Shown: positions 15,236 to 23,606, counted from the first letter of the stretch. The stretch is DNA of 35,229 nt from Pseudoxanthomonas sp. (GCF_024710765.1 NZ_JANJUE010000158.1:1-35229); one strand, 5' to 3'. The notes: a model not told the origin generated them from the letters alone. A program made the numbers and translations.

Positions 15236-15284
15236 CCGCCGGCGCCGATTGCCGCGTGCGGCGGTCCCGTCGCGGCGCCGGTGG
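15236..15284 (+). other. Nested GC-rich hairpin upstream of the zinc-finger gene
   Basis: Arms 15236-15247 and 15273-15284 pair over 12 bp with one G-T wobble. Inside the loop a second small stem (GCCGC-GT-GCGGC, near 15251-15262) can form. It ends 38 nt before the zinc-finger gene's ATG, after the yceI terminator, so it may lie in that gene's 5' leader. No known riboswitch pattern is recognised. Confidence 0.4.
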
Positions 15285-15322
15285 TAAACTTCCCCCGGTT
15301 TCCCCGAATCGCCATCCTCGCC

Positions 15323-15520
15323 ATGAGCCAGACCGCCACCGCGCCCGCCAACGCCGAGAAGCGCTACACCGTGCACCGCGCCGACCTGCCGTTGAGCTGT
15401 CCGCTGCCGTCGATGGCCCTGTGGAACTCGCATCCGCGCGTGTACCTGCCGATCGAGGATGCGCCCGGCGGCGAAGTCCAGTGCCCGTACTGCGGCTCGC
15501 ATTTCGTCCTCGCCGATTGA
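15323..15520 (+). CDS. Zinc-finger domain protein (zf-CHCC)
   Basis: A 65-residue protein with the CHCC zinc-finger arrangement C26, H37, C54, C57 (LSCPLP...NSHPRVYLPIED...VQCPYCGSHFVL). The C-terminal CPYCG-x-x-F/Y pattern is that of the family related to the NDUFS6 subunit of mitochondrial complex I. Bacterial versions are small cytoplasmic proteins of unknown role that bind one zinc. The ATG at 15323 follows a region without a strong Shine-Dalgarno sequence; the frame is open upstream through GC-rich sequence that does not look coding. It ends 16 nt before the GT4 gene and may be co-transcribed with the LPS genes. Confidence 0.88.
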   Translation: MSQTATAPANAEKRYTVHRADLPLSCPLPSMALWNSHPRVYLPIEDAPGGEVQCPYCGSHFVLAD

Positions 15521-15536
15521 TCCCCGCCGGGCCCCG

Positions 15537-16679
15537 ATGCCCCGCCTGACCGTGGTGCAACTGCTGCCGGCGTTGGAGTCCGGCGGCGTGGAGCGATCGA
15601 CGCTGGAGATCGCCGAGGCACTGGTGCGGGCCGGACATCGCGCCATCGTCGTCTCCGCCGGTGGCCGCCTAGTGCCGCAACTGGAACAGGCCGGCGCCGA
15701 ACACGTCACCCTGGATATCGGCAGCAAGTCGCTGCTGAGCCTGCGCCATGTGCGCACCCTGCGTGATCTATTCCTGCGCCTGCGTCCCGATCTGGTGCAC
15801 GCGCGCTCGCGCCTGCCGGCCTGGCTGGGCTGGAAGGCGTTGGGCGCCATGCCCGCGGCGCAACGCCCGGGGTTCGTCACCACCGTGCATGGCCTCAATT
15901 CGCCGGGCTATTACAGCGCCATCATGACCCGCGGCGAGCGGGTGATCTGCGTCTCCGACACCGTGCGCAGGTACGTGCTGGAACACTACCCGCACACGGA
16001 TCCCGGCAAGCTGCGGGTGATTCCGCGCGGCATCGATCCGACACGCTTCCCACGCCGAGCATGGCCTGATCGCGCCATGCGCGCGCAGTTCACCGACGAA
16101 CACCCCGCGCTTGGCGGGAACGGCCCGTTGCTGTTGCTGCCCGGACGCGGAACCCGGTTGAAGGGCCACGGAGACGCTGTGGCACTGCTCGGCCGGCTGC
16201 GCGCCGGAGGACTGGACGCGCGCCTGTGGATGCCGGGCGCGCGCGAGGCCGGACGCGAGCAGTACATCGGCGAACTGGAGCAGCAGGCCAGGCAGGGTGG
16301 TTTCGGCGACGCGCTGGTGATCACGCCACCGACCGCGCGCATTGCCGACGCCTATGCGGCGTCGGATCTCGTCCTGCAACTGTCGCGCAAACCCGAGGCA
16401 TTCGGCCGCACCGTCATCGAGGCGCTGTCGGTGGGACGCCCGGTAGCGGGCTGGGCCCATGGCGGCGTCGGCGAATTGCTAGCCGAACTGCAGCCGCAAG
16501 GCGCGGTGCCGCCATTCGACGGGGACGCGCTGCTGCAGGCGGCGCGATCCCTGCTGGCGTCGCATCCCGCGTCGTCAGCGGCTACGATGCCGGCCTACAC
16601 CCTGCGCGCGATGCAGGACGCCACGCTCGCCACCTATCTTGAACTCGCCCATGACCGCCACCGGATCGCCGATCACTGA
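15537..16679 (+). CDS. Glycosyltransferase family 4 protein
   Basis: A 380-residue GT-B glycosyltransferase. The acceptor half opens RLTVVQLLPALESGGVERST, the glycine-rich loop of GT4 enzymes, followed by RPDLVHARSRLPAWLGW and FVTTVHGLNSPGYYS. The donor half has LLLLPGRGTRLKGH and the EX7E motif EAFGRTVIE (E287-E295), followed by GWAHGGVGE. It probably adds a sugar from a nucleotide-sugar donor to LPS core or another surface glycan at the cytoplasmic face of the inner membrane. The next gene, an O-antigen-ligase-like protein, overlaps its 3' end by 29 nt, which supports a shared LPS role. The exact linkage and sugar cannot be read. Confidence 0.9.
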   Translation: MPRLTVVQLLPALESGGVERSTLEIAEALVRAGHRAIVVSAGGRLVPQLEQAGAEHVTLDIGSKSLLSLRHVRTLRDLFLRLRPDLVHARSRLPAWLGWKALGAMPAAQRPGFVTTVHGLNSPGYYSAIMTRGERVICVSDTVRRYVLEHYPHTDPGKLRVIPRGIDPTRFPRRAWPDRAMRAQFTDEHPALGGNGPLLLLPGRGTRLKGHGDAVALLGRLRAGGLDARLWMPGAREAGREQYIGELEQQARQGGFGDALVITPPTARIADAYAASDLVLQLSRKPEAFGRTVIEALSVGRPVAGWAHGGVGELLAELQPQGAVPPFDGDALLQAARSLLASHPASSAATMPAYTLRAMQDATLATYLELAHDRHRIADH

Positions 16680-17985
16680 GAACGCGCAGCGGGCGCCGCA
16701 CGGTTGGCGCTGGGCACCGGCGTGGGTGCTGACCTTCGTCGCGCTGTGGCCGACGCCGGGATTCGCCGAGGGCGTGATGGTGCTCGGCGCGCTGGCGGCC
16801 ATCATCCGCCTGCTGCTGGCGCGTTTCCGTGGCAGCACCCGCCTGCTCAGCAATCCCGCATGGGCGCTGACCAGCGTGATGTTCCTGGCCTATTGGCTGC
16901 CCGAATTGATCTCCGTGGTCGAGGCGGTCGATTCCGCGCGCGCGCTGCGCGAAGCGGTCGTGGATCTGCGCTACCTGCCGTTCCTGTGGCTGGTGGCGGC
17001 GGCGGTGGCGAACGAGCGCGGCCGGCGCACCACATTTGGCGGCCTGGCGATCATCGTCGCGGTATGGACGCTCGATGCGTTGCTGCAGGCCGCATTCGGG
17101 ACCAGCCCGCTGTTCTGGGGCCTGGATCAGCTCAAGCAGCTGACCAGCGGGCATTCGATGTGCACGCCCGAGGACGTGGCGATGCTGGATCGCCTGAGTG
17201 GTTTCCTCGGGCCCTGCAATCTCAAGCTCGGCGTGGTGCTGGCGAGTCTTTCACCGTTCGCGTTGTTCGGCGCTGGCCGGAAGCTTGGCACCTTCGGCTG
17301 GATCCTGGCGGCGGCAGCGATCGGCGTGGTGATCATCCTCGCCGGCGCCCGCGCGGCATGGATCACCTACGCATTGGTCCTGATCTTCTCGGGCCTGCCG
17401 TTGCTGGGCTGGAAGCGCCTGCTGGCGGTGTTCGTCTTCGGCGCGCTGGCATTGGTCGCGCTGGGCGTGGCTTCGCCGCAGCTGCGCGAACGCCTGGACC
17501 GCACCAGCCAGGCACTGGCCGCCGATGAGGATGGCGTGGACATGGCGCTGTCCGGGCGCACCCAGATCTGGGGCGCGGCCTGGTGCATGGTCAAGGATCA
17601 ACCCATCAACGGCGTCGGCGTGCGTGGTTTCCGCAAGGCATTCCCCGAGTGCGATCCGCTGCATGGCGGGCGTCCCGCGTGGGGCGAGGGTCCGGCGCTG
17701 CATGCGCACCAGCTCGTGCTGGAAGTGCTGAGCGAAACCGGCGTCATCGGCCTGCTGCTGTGGCTGGCGGGCGCCGCACTGGCGTGGCGCGCCTGGCGTT
17801 ACGCCACCCCGCAGGCCAAGGAACGCGCACGTCCGGCCATGCTTGCGCTGGCGGTGACGGTGTTCCCGTTCAATACCCACCTGGCCTTCTATTCGACGTT
17901 CTGGGGCGGGCTCACCCTGTTGCTGGCGGCGCTGTACACCGGCAGCCTGCTGGCCCGCGAAGCCGAACCGGGCAACGACGGTTGA
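16651..17985 (+). CDS. O-antigen ligase / polymerase family membrane protein (WaaL-like)
   Basis: A 444-residue inner-membrane protein with about ten or more helices and the Wzy_C domain. The diagnostic parts are IILAGARAAWITYALVLIF (about 228-246) with the conserved arginine, the large periplasmic loop with SGRTQIWGAAWCMVKDQP and GVGVRGF, and ALHAHQLVLEVLSETGVIGL (H351/H353), equivalent to the H-x-H-N-x-x-L-E motif of WaaL ligases. The likely role is joining an undecaprenyl-linked glycan to lipid A-core on the periplasmic face; a polymerase (Wzy) function cannot be excluded. The ATG at 16651 overlaps the GT4 gene by 29 nt; a TTG at 16639 is the alternative. It ends 9 nt from the convergent acyltransferase gene. 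Confidence 0.85.
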   Translation: MTATGSPITENAQRAPHGWRWAPAWVLTFVALWPTPGFAEGVMVLGALAAIIRLLLARFRGSTRLLSNPAWALTSVMFLAYWLPELISVVEAVDSARALREAVVDLRYLPFLWLVAAAVANERGRRTTFGGLAIIVAVWTLDALLQAAFGTSPLFWGLDQLKQLTSGHSMCTPEDVAMLDRLSGFLGPCNLKLGVVLASLSPFALFGAGRKLGTFGWILAAAAIGVVIILAGARAAWITYALVLIFSGLPLLGWKRLLAVFVFGALALVALGVASPQLRERLDRTSQALAADEDGVDMALSGRTQIWGAAWCMVKDQPINGVGVRGFRKAFPECDPLHGGRPAWGEGPALHAHQLVLEVLSETGVIGLLLWLAGAALAWRAWRYATPQAKERARPAMLALAVTVFPFNTHLAFYSTFWGGLTLLLAALYTGSLLAREAEPGNDG

Positions 17986-17986
17986 C

Positions 17987-17998
17987 CTGACCGGTCAG
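17987..17998. other. Perfect palindrome across the waaL-like/lpxL-like junction
   Basis: CTGACCGGTCAG, a perfect 12-bp palindrome with no loop, fills the 9-nt gap between the convergent stop codons and runs into the acyltransferase stop. It could be a minimal termination signal or chance; no T-run is present. Confidence 0.4.
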
Positions 17999-18909
17999 TC
18001 GTACCACTTGCTGCGCCCTTCGGGCTGGCGCTTGAAGCGGCGATGGATCCACAGGTATTGGGCGGGCGCCTCGCGCACCATCGCCTCGATCCGGGCATTG
18101 ACGCGGGTGCTGTCGGCCACCGCATCTTGGGTGGGGAAATCCTCGAGCGGCGGCGCCACCCGCAGGATGTAGCGTCCGCCTTCGCGGCGATGGAAGAACG
18201 GCACCACCGCGCAGCCGGTCAGGCGCGCGAGCTGGTGGGTGGCGGTGATGGTGGCCGCCGGCACGCCGAAGAACGGCGCGAACACCGTGTCCTTGCCGCG
18301 CATGTCCTGATCCGGCGCATACCAGAGAAAACCGCCCTGCTTGAGATGGCGCACCGCGCCGCGGATCTCGTCGTTGGTGAACATGTGGGTGGCGTAGCGC
18401 AGCCGGCCACGCTTGACCGCCCATTCGAACACCGGATTGCGGTGGCGCCGGTACATGCCGGCCAGTTCGATGTGATCGCAGATCAACCGGCCGCACATCT
18501 CAAGGGTCATGAAATGCCCGGACACCATCAATACGCCCCGGCCCTGCGCACGCAGTGCCTGCAGGTGTTCCAGCCCTTCGATGACCACATCGCGGCGCAT
18601 CGGCGCGATCGAACCCCACCAGGCGCGCGCGAATTCGAACAGTCCCACCCCCAGGGCCAGGAAACTGTCCTTCAGCAGCGCCTCGCGCTCGGCTTCGCCC
18701 ATCTGCGGGAAGCACAGCGCCAGGTTGACCTCGGCCGCGCGTCGCCGCGAAGGCGCCAGGTAGGGTGCCAGCCTGCCGATGCACCCGCCCAGTACGCGCT
18801 GCACCGGCCAGGGCAGCCACGCACCGGCCACCATGACGCCCAGGCCCAGCCATTTGAGCCATAGGCGCGGGGAGAACGGGGGACGGGTGGGCATCTGCGG
18901 AGCGGCCAT
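17995..18909 (-). CDS. lpxL: LpxL/HtrB-type lipid A acyltransferase (lysophospholipid acyltransferase family)
   Basis: A 304-residue enzyme of the LpxL/LpxM family, which adds secondary acyl chains from acyl-ACP to Kdo-lipid A at the inner membrane. An N-terminal membrane segment (WLKWLGLGVMVAGAWLPWPV) is followed by the HX4E catalytic motif in VSGHFMTLEMCG (H132, E137). Further family landmarks are GMYRRHRNPVFEW, GFLWYAPDQD, PFFGVPAATI and the C-terminal YLWIHRRFKRQPEG. The length is normal. Its ATG at 18907-18909 is head-to-head with waaA across 34 nt, a sensible pairing since Kdo transfer precedes this step. LpxL or LpxM-like specificity cannot be told from sequence alone. Confidence 0.92.
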   Translation of the reverse strand: MAAPQMPTRPPFSPRLWLKWLGLGVMVAGAWLPWPVQRVLGGCIGRLAPYLAPSRRRAAEVNLALCFPQMGEAEREALLKDSFLALGVGLFEFARAWWGSIAPMRRDVVIEGLEHLQALRAQGRGVLMVSGHFMTLEMCGRLICDHIELAGMYRRHRNPVFEWAVKRGRLRYATHMFTNDEIRGAVRHLKQGGFLWYAPDQDMRGKDTVFAPFFGVPAATITATHQLARLTGCAVVPFFHRREGGRYILRVAPPLEDFPTQDAVADSTRVNARIEAMVREAPAQYLWIHRRFKRQPEGRSKWYD

Positions 18910-18943
18910 GGCTTAATTCTAGCGTCTTACCTATCCTTTCCCG

Positions 18944-20242
18944 ATGCGGAAGGACTTCACCGAGCGTTTGTTGCGTGGCCTGTACTCGGCCGCGCTGTAC
19001 CTGTTGACGCCCGTCACCGTGTACCACCTCATCTGGCGCGGCTTCCGCTTCGCCGAGTACTTCCAGCGCTGGAACGAACGCTTCGGCAGCTACGAGCGCA
19101 GACCCGAGCCGGCCGACATCTGGCTGCACGCGGTGTCGGTGGGCGAAGTCAACGCCGCCGCGCCGGTGGTGGAAGCGCTGCGCCGCGCGCGGCCGGACCT
19201 GCGCTGGGTGGTGACCACCATCACCCCGACCGGTTCGGAGCGGGTCGCCGCGCTGTGGGGAGACAGCGTCGAGCACGTCTACGCGCCCTACGATCTGCCC
19301 GGCGCGGTCGGGCGTTTCCTCGATCACTACCGCCCCGCCATCGGCCTGGTGATGGAAACCGAACTCTGGCCCAACCTGCTGTTCGGCTGCCAGGATCGGC
19401 ATATCCCGACCTACATCCTCAACGGCCGCCTGTCGGCGCGCTCGCTGCGCGGCTACAGCGTGCTGCGACCGCTGATCGCGCGCACCCTGGGCACCCTGCG
19501 CCGGATCGCCGCGCAGTCCGATGCCGATGCCCGCCGCTTCGTGGTACTGGGCGCCCGTCCGGAACAGGTGCGGGACATCGGCAACCTCAAGTTCGACGTG
19601 CGGATGCCGGAAGGACTGGATGCGTTCGCGGCGGGATTCCGCGCGAGCGTCGGCCAACGCCCGGTCTGGATCGCGGCGAGCACCCACGAGGACGAAGAGT
19701 CGGCGGTGCTGGCCATCCATCGGCATCTGCGCCAGCAATGGCCGGATCTGCTGCTGCTGTGGGCGCCGCGCCATCCGGAGCGGTTCGCGCGCGTGCAGGA
19801 GGCAGCCGAAGCGGCGCACCTGCGCACCGGCACCCGCCGCGGCCAGCGTTGGCCGGGCACCGACAGCGATGTCTTCGTCATCGACACCCTGGGTGAACTG
19901 GCCTCGTTCTATGCCTGCGCCGACGTCGCGTTCGTCGGCGGCAGCCTGCAGCCGATTGGTGGCCACAACCTGCTGGAACCGGCGGCGGTGGGAACCCCGG
20001 CGGTGACCGGGCCGCACCTGCACAACTTCGTCGAGATCACCAAGTTGCTCAAGGAAGCCGACGCCTTGATCGTCGGCCAGGACGCGCAGGCGGTGGCGGC
20101 GGCGGTGCAGCGGCTGCTGGCCGATCCGATCGAACGCCAGCGCATGGCCGACAACGGACGCGCGCTGGTGGAGCATGGTCGTGGCGCGCTCGCCCGCACA
20201 CTGGCGATGATCGCGCCCGATCTGCCACCCGCGGTGGACTGA
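18944..20242 (+). CDS. waaA: 3-deoxy-D-manno-octulosonic acid (Kdo) transferase
   Basis: WaaA (KdtA) transfers Kdo from CMP-Kdo to lipid IVA at the cytoplasmic face of the inner membrane. The 432-residue protein has an N-terminal membrane anchor (LYSAALYLLTPVTVYHLIW), the acceptor-site motif IWLHAVSVGEVNAAAPV with catalytic E68, ITPTGSERV, and METELWPNLLFGC. The C-terminal donor-site part has SFYACADVAFVGGSL and GGHNLLEPAAVGTPAVTGPH, all classical for the family, and the length is as expected. The start at 18944 (MRKDFTERLL) lies only 34 nt from the divergent acyltransferase start, so its promoter probably lies inside that gene. A CoA-transferase gene follows by 3 nt. Confidence 0.96.
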   Translation: MRKDFTERLLRGLYSAALYLLTPVTVYHLIWRGFRFAEYFQRWNERFGSYERRPEPADIWLHAVSVGEVNAAAPVVEALRRARPDLRWVVTTITPTGSERVAALWGDSVEHVYAPYDLPGAVGRFLDHYRPAIGLVMETELWPNLLFGCQDRHIPTYILNGRLSARSLRGYSVLRPLIARTLGTLRRIAAQSDADARRFVVLGARPEQVRDIGNLKFDVRMPEGLDAFAAGFRASVGQRPVWIAASTHEDEESAVLAIHRHLRQQWPDLLLLWAPRHPERFARVQEAAEAAHLRTGTRRGQRWPGTDSDVFVIDTLGELASFYACADVAFVGGSLQPIGGHNLLEPAAVGTPAVTGPHLHNFVEITKLLKEADALIVGQDAQAVAAAVQRLLADPIERQRMADNGRALVEHGRGALARTLAMIAPDLPPAVD

Positions 20243-20245
20243 CGC

Positions 20246-21487
20246 GTGGAGTTTGCCCCGTCGCCTCCGCAATCCCTGGCCGGCGTGCGCGTGCTGGATC
20301 TGTCGCGGGTGCTGGCCGGCCCCTGGTGCACCCAGACCCTTGCCGACCTGGGGGCCGAAGTGATCAAGATCGAGCGCCCCGGCAGCGGTGACGACACCCG
20401 TGGCTGGGGCCCGCCGTTCCTGCGTGATCGCGACGGCCACGAAACCGGCGAGTCCGCCTATTACCTGTGCGCCAACCGCAACAAGCGTTCGCTCGCGATC
20501 GACATCGCCTCACCGGCGGGACAGGTCCTGATCCGCCGATTGGCGCGCGGCTGCGACGTGGTGGTCGAGAACTTCAAGGTCGGCGACATGGCGCGCTACG
20601 GCCTGGATGCCGACAGCCTGCGCACCGCCGATCCGCGCCTGATTTATTGCTCGATCACCGGCTACGGTCAGACCGGCCCGTATGCGCACCGTCCCGGCTA
20701 CGACTTCGCGGTGCAGGGAATGGGTGGATTGATGAGCGTGACCGGCGAGCGGGACGGGGTTCCCGGCGCGGGGCCGCAGAAGGTCGGCGTGGCGGTCGCG
20801 GACCTGTTCACCGGCATGTACGCCACCGTCGCCATCCTCGCCGCGTTGCGGCACCGTGATGCCACCGGTGAAGGACAGGTGATCGACATGGCCCTGCTCG
20901 ATGCGCAGGTGGCGATGCTCGCGAACCTGGGTAGCCAGTACCTGGTGGGAGGACGCGTGCCGCACCGGATGGGCAATGGCCATCCGAGCATCGTGCCGTA
21001 CCAGGCGTTCGAGGTCGCCGACGGCCACGTCATCCTCGCCATCGGCAATGACGCCCAGTTCGCCCGCTTCTGCGTCATCGCGGAACATCCGGAATGGGCT
21101 GGCGATCCACGCTTCGCGCGCAACGCCGACCGGGTACGGAACCGTGAACAGCTGGTGCCGCTGATCGCTGCCGTGATGCGACGGCGCGATCGCGCCCAAT
21201 GGCTGGAGGCGCTCGAGGCGGCCGGCATTCCCTGCAGCCCGGTCAACGCGATCGACGAAGTGTTCGCGGATCCGCAGGTACGCGCCCGCGGCCTGCGGCT
21301 GGCCATCGACCACCCGCAACAGGACGCATTGCCGATGGTGGCCAGTCCTCTGCGGCTCTCGGCGACGCCGGTGCAATACCGGCGTCCGCCTCCCATGCGG
21401 GGGCAGCACACCGACGAAGTCCTGCGGGAGTTCGGCTGGTCGGCGCAGGAAATCGATGATCTTCGCGCGCAGGACGCCATCGAATGA
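20246..21487 (+). CDS. CaiB/BaiF (class III) CoA-transferase
   Basis: A 413-residue class III CoA-transferase, which moves CoA between carboxylic acids. The N-terminus LAGVRVLDLSRVLAGPWCTQ with DLGAEVIKIERPGSGDDTRG is the family signature. RNKRSLAIDI and ITGYGQTGPYAHRPGYDF follow, then the catalytic aspartate D186 in GVAVADLFTGMYAT, corresponding to Asp169 of formyl-CoA transferase. The substrate cannot be read; succinyl-CoA:dicarboxylate transfer is a common annotation. The start is GTG at 20246, 3 nt after the waaA stop, so the two are co-transcribed and probably translationally coupled, though no metabolic link is known. A bidirectional terminator follows. Confidence 0.92.
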   Translation: MEFAPSPPQSLAGVRVLDLSRVLAGPWCTQTLADLGAEVIKIERPGSGDDTRGWGPPFLRDRDGHETGESAYYLCANRNKRSLAIDIASPAGQVLIRRLARGCDVVVENFKVGDMARYGLDADSLRTADPRLIYCSITGYGQTGPYAHRPGYDFAVQGMGGLMSVTGERDGVPGAGPQKVGVAVADLFTGMYATVAILAALRHRDATGEGQVIDMALLDAQVAMLANLGSQYLVGGRVPHRMGNGHPSIVPYQAFEVADGHVILAIGNDAQFARFCVIAEHPEWAGDPRFARNADRVRNREQLVPLIAAVMRRRDRAQWLEALEAAGIPCSPVNAIDEVFADPQVRARGLRLAIDHPQQDALPMVASPLRLSATPVQYRRPPPMRGQHTDEVLREFGWSAQEIDDLRAQDAIE

Positions 21488-21488
21488 C

Positions 21489-21518
21489 GAAAAAAAAGCG
21501 GGCCGAGGCCCGCCTTTT
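21489..21518. terminator. Bidirectional rho-independent terminator
   Basis: GCGGGC/GCCCGC (6-7 bp, small CGAG loop, 21498-21513) has an A-tract on its left (21490-21497) and CTTTT on its right. It serves the CoA-transferase operon going right and the tolC operon going left, just after both stop codons. Confidence 0.9.
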
Positions 21519-21541
21519 CTCATCTGCGGATGAAAAACGGA

Positions 21542-22930
21542 TCAGTTCGTGGTGGCCGCCGGCGCCAGACGCGCCTCGGCATTGACCGTCAACAGCCGGT
21601 TCACGTCCTCCACGTCACCGCGCTCCAGCGTGCCGGCGGCCTGCTCCAGCAGTAGCCGGTTCTGCAGGTACTGGTACTTGGAGCGGGCGTACTCGACCTG
21701 GGCCTGGAACAGCGTGCGCTGGTTCTGCAACACGTCCAGCACGGTGCGGGTACCGACTTCCAGGCCGACCTCGGATGCATCGTAGGCGCTCTGTGCCGAC
21801 ACCACCGCCAGGCGGCGGGCCTCGACTTCGCTCACGCCCGCGACCAGGGCCTGGTAGACGTTGCTGGTATTGCGGATGAGGGCGCGCTTGGTCTGCTCGA
21901 CGGTGTCATCGGCAATGTCGCGCTGGGCCAGGGCCTGGCGCACGCGCGACTGGGTGGCGCCACCGGCGAACAGCGGCACGTTCAAGGAAATGCCCCACTT
22001 GTAGCCTTCATTGTCCTGCGAGATGCCCGGGCTGCCAGGACCATGCACGGAATCCCAGCTGGCGCCGTTGTTGTAGCTGCCCTGAAAGCTGAGCGTCGGA
22101 TAGTGGCCCGCGCGCGCGCTGGACACGCCGAAGTCGGCCGCCTGCTTCTGGAACTCGACGGCCTTCAATGCGGGATTCTGTTCCACCGCGCGATCCACCC
22201 AGCCCTGTGCCGACTGCTCGGCCGGCAGTTCCGGACGGAAATCATCCGGCAGGCCTTGCAGGTTGCTCACTGGCTGGCCGGTCAGTTCGGTCAGGGCGCG
22301 GTAGGCGTCGTCCAGGGCATTGCGGCTCAGGATGGTGCTGGCGCGGGCGCTGTCGTACTGGGCGCGGGCTTCATGCACGTCGGTGATCGGTGCCAGGCCG
22401 ACTTCCAGGCGCTTCTGGGTGTAGTCGAACTGCTTCTTGGCGGCGGCCTCGTTGGTCTGGGCCGCGGCCAGCGACTCGATCGCGATCAGCACATCGAAGT
22501 AGGCCGCCGAGGTGCGGGTGATCAGTTCCTGGTTCGACGAGTTGAGGTTGTAGTCGGCCGCCGTGCTGTTGGCCCGCTCTGCACGCAGATTGGAAATCCG
22601 GCTCCAGTCGAAGATGGACTGGCTCAGCGTTGCGCCATACGAACGGCCCTTGGTATCGCCGACGGAGACGACGTTGCCGAACTGATCCTGCTGGAAACTG
22701 CCCGGACGGCTGCTATGGGTACGGTCGTAACCGACCGAACCGTCGAGCTGCGGCAGCAGCGCGGCACGTGCCTGCACCTTGCCTTCCTTGGTGTTCAGCG
22801 TGTTGGATTCTGCGATCGACAGCTGGGTATCGCCGGTCCGCGCCAGATCGAAGGTCTGGAGCAGGTCGGTGGCGCTGGCGCTGAAGGGCAGGGCAAGGGC
22901 GAGCGCGAGTACGAGGGGGCGACGGCTCAT
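21542..22930 (-). CDS. tolC: TolC-family outer membrane efflux protein
   Basis: A 462-residue outer-membrane channel protein. A signal peptide (LVLALALALPFSASA, cleaved about residue 20) precedes TDLLQTFDLARTGDTQL. The two structural repeats of the TolC fold are visible, each with a helical hairpin and a strand region: first ALLPQLDGSVGYDRT and SYGATLSQSIFDWSRI, then ARAGHYPTLSFQGSYN and KWGISLNVPLFAGGATQSRV. VGTRTVLDVLQNQRTLFQAQ is the highly conserved C-terminal helix. TolC forms the exit duct for RND, ABC and type I export systems. It lies 19 nt downstream of a PCM-like methyltransferase gene on the same strand. The RND/adaptor operon 1.6 kb away lacks its own channel and probably uses it. 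Confidence 0.95.
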   Translation of the reverse strand: MSRRPLVLALALALPFSASATDLLQTFDLARTGDTQLSIAESNTLNTKEGKVQARAALLPQLDGSVGYDRTHSSRPGSFQQDQFGNVVSVGDTKGRSYGATLSQSIFDWSRISNLRAERANSTAADYNLNSSNQELITRTSAAYFDVLIAIESLAAAQTNEAAAKKQFDYTQKRLEVGLAPITDVHEARAQYDSARASTILSRNALDDAYRALTELTGQPVSNLQGLPDDFRPELPAEQSAQGWVDRAVEQNPALKAVEFQKQAADFGVSSARAGHYPTLSFQGSYNNGASWDSVHGPGSPGISQDNEGYKWGISLNVPLFAGGATQSRVRQALAQRDIADDTVEQTKRALIRNTSNVYQALVAGVSEVEARRLAVVSAQSAYDASEVGLEVGTRTVLDVLQNQRTLFQAQVEYARSKYQYLQNRLLLEQAAGTLERGDVEDVNRLLTVNAEARLAPAATTN

Positions 22931-22949
22931 GCGGGTTCCTTATTTATCC

Positions 22950-23606
22950 TTAGAAGACGAACTTCGGCGCCGGGGCGGCACCGACGAGGTAGGCGAGATC
23001 GGTCTCGAACAACGATTCGACGCGCGCGCCGTTGACATCGGCGTGGTGCAGCACCGCTTCCATCACCGGCGACTGGCCACGGACCACGAACAGGCGGCCG
23101 CCGGGACGCAGCCATTCCAGGAAGCGCGCCGGGATGCTGTCGACCGCACCGGTCACGCAGATCGCGTCGAAACGGCGATCGGTGGTGTAGTGCAGCGCAT
23201 CCGCCGTCTCGATGCGGACGTTGTTGCCCAGGCCGGTGCGCTCCAGGCGCTCGCGCGCCGCGGAGGCGAGTTCGGGCTGGATTTCCAGACTGACCACGTC
23301 GCGCGCGAGCGCGCCGAGGCAGGCGGCCAAGTAGCCGCTGCCAGTGCCGATTTCCAGCACTTCCTCATCGGACTGGATGTTCAGCGCCTGCAGGGCGCGA
23401 CCCTCGAGCACCGGCTTCATCATCTTCTGGCCGTGGCCCAGCGGGATTTCCAGATCCGCATACGCCAGCGCGCGGTGAATCTCCGGCACGAAGGCCTCGC
23501 GCGGCAGCGTGGCCAGCACGTCCAGCACGCGAACTTCCAGCACGTCCCAGGGGCGTACCTGCTGTTCGACCATGTTTTCGCGGGCGAGGGAATAATCGAT
23601 CGTCAT
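22950..23606 (-). CDS. Protein-L-isoaspartate O-methyltransferase family protein (probably non-canonical)
   Basis: A 218-residue protein of the PCMT fold. It has VEQQVRPWDVLEVRVLDVLA, then REAFVPEIHRALAYADLEIP, then SAM motif I VLEIGTGSGYLAACLG (about 83-98), and later RFDAICVTGAVDSIP. True isoaspartyl methyltransferases have a G-x-G-Q-T-I-S-x-P loop that binds the substrate; here the aligned loop is GHGQKMMKP (57-65), so the serine/threonine contacts are lost. SAM binding is therefore likely but isoaspartate repair is doubtful. It precedes tolC by 19 nt; a pcm-tolC operon is known in Stenotrophomonas maltophilia (from memory). The start at 23606 (MTIDYSLARE) is preferred over the ATG at 23618. 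The 147 nt upstream hold TAAAAT, a possible -10, but nothing else I recognise. Confidence 0.85.
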   Translation of the reverse strand: MTIDYSLARENMVEQQVRPWDVLEVRVLDVLATLPREAFVPEIHRALAYADLEIPLGHGQKMMKPVLEGRALQALNIQSDEEVLEIGTGSGYLAACLGALARDVVSLEIQPELASAARERLERTGLGNNVRIETADALHYTTDRRFDAICVTGAVDSIPARFLEWLRPGGRLFVVRGQSPVMEAVLHHADVNGARVESLFETDLAYLVGAAPAPKFVF

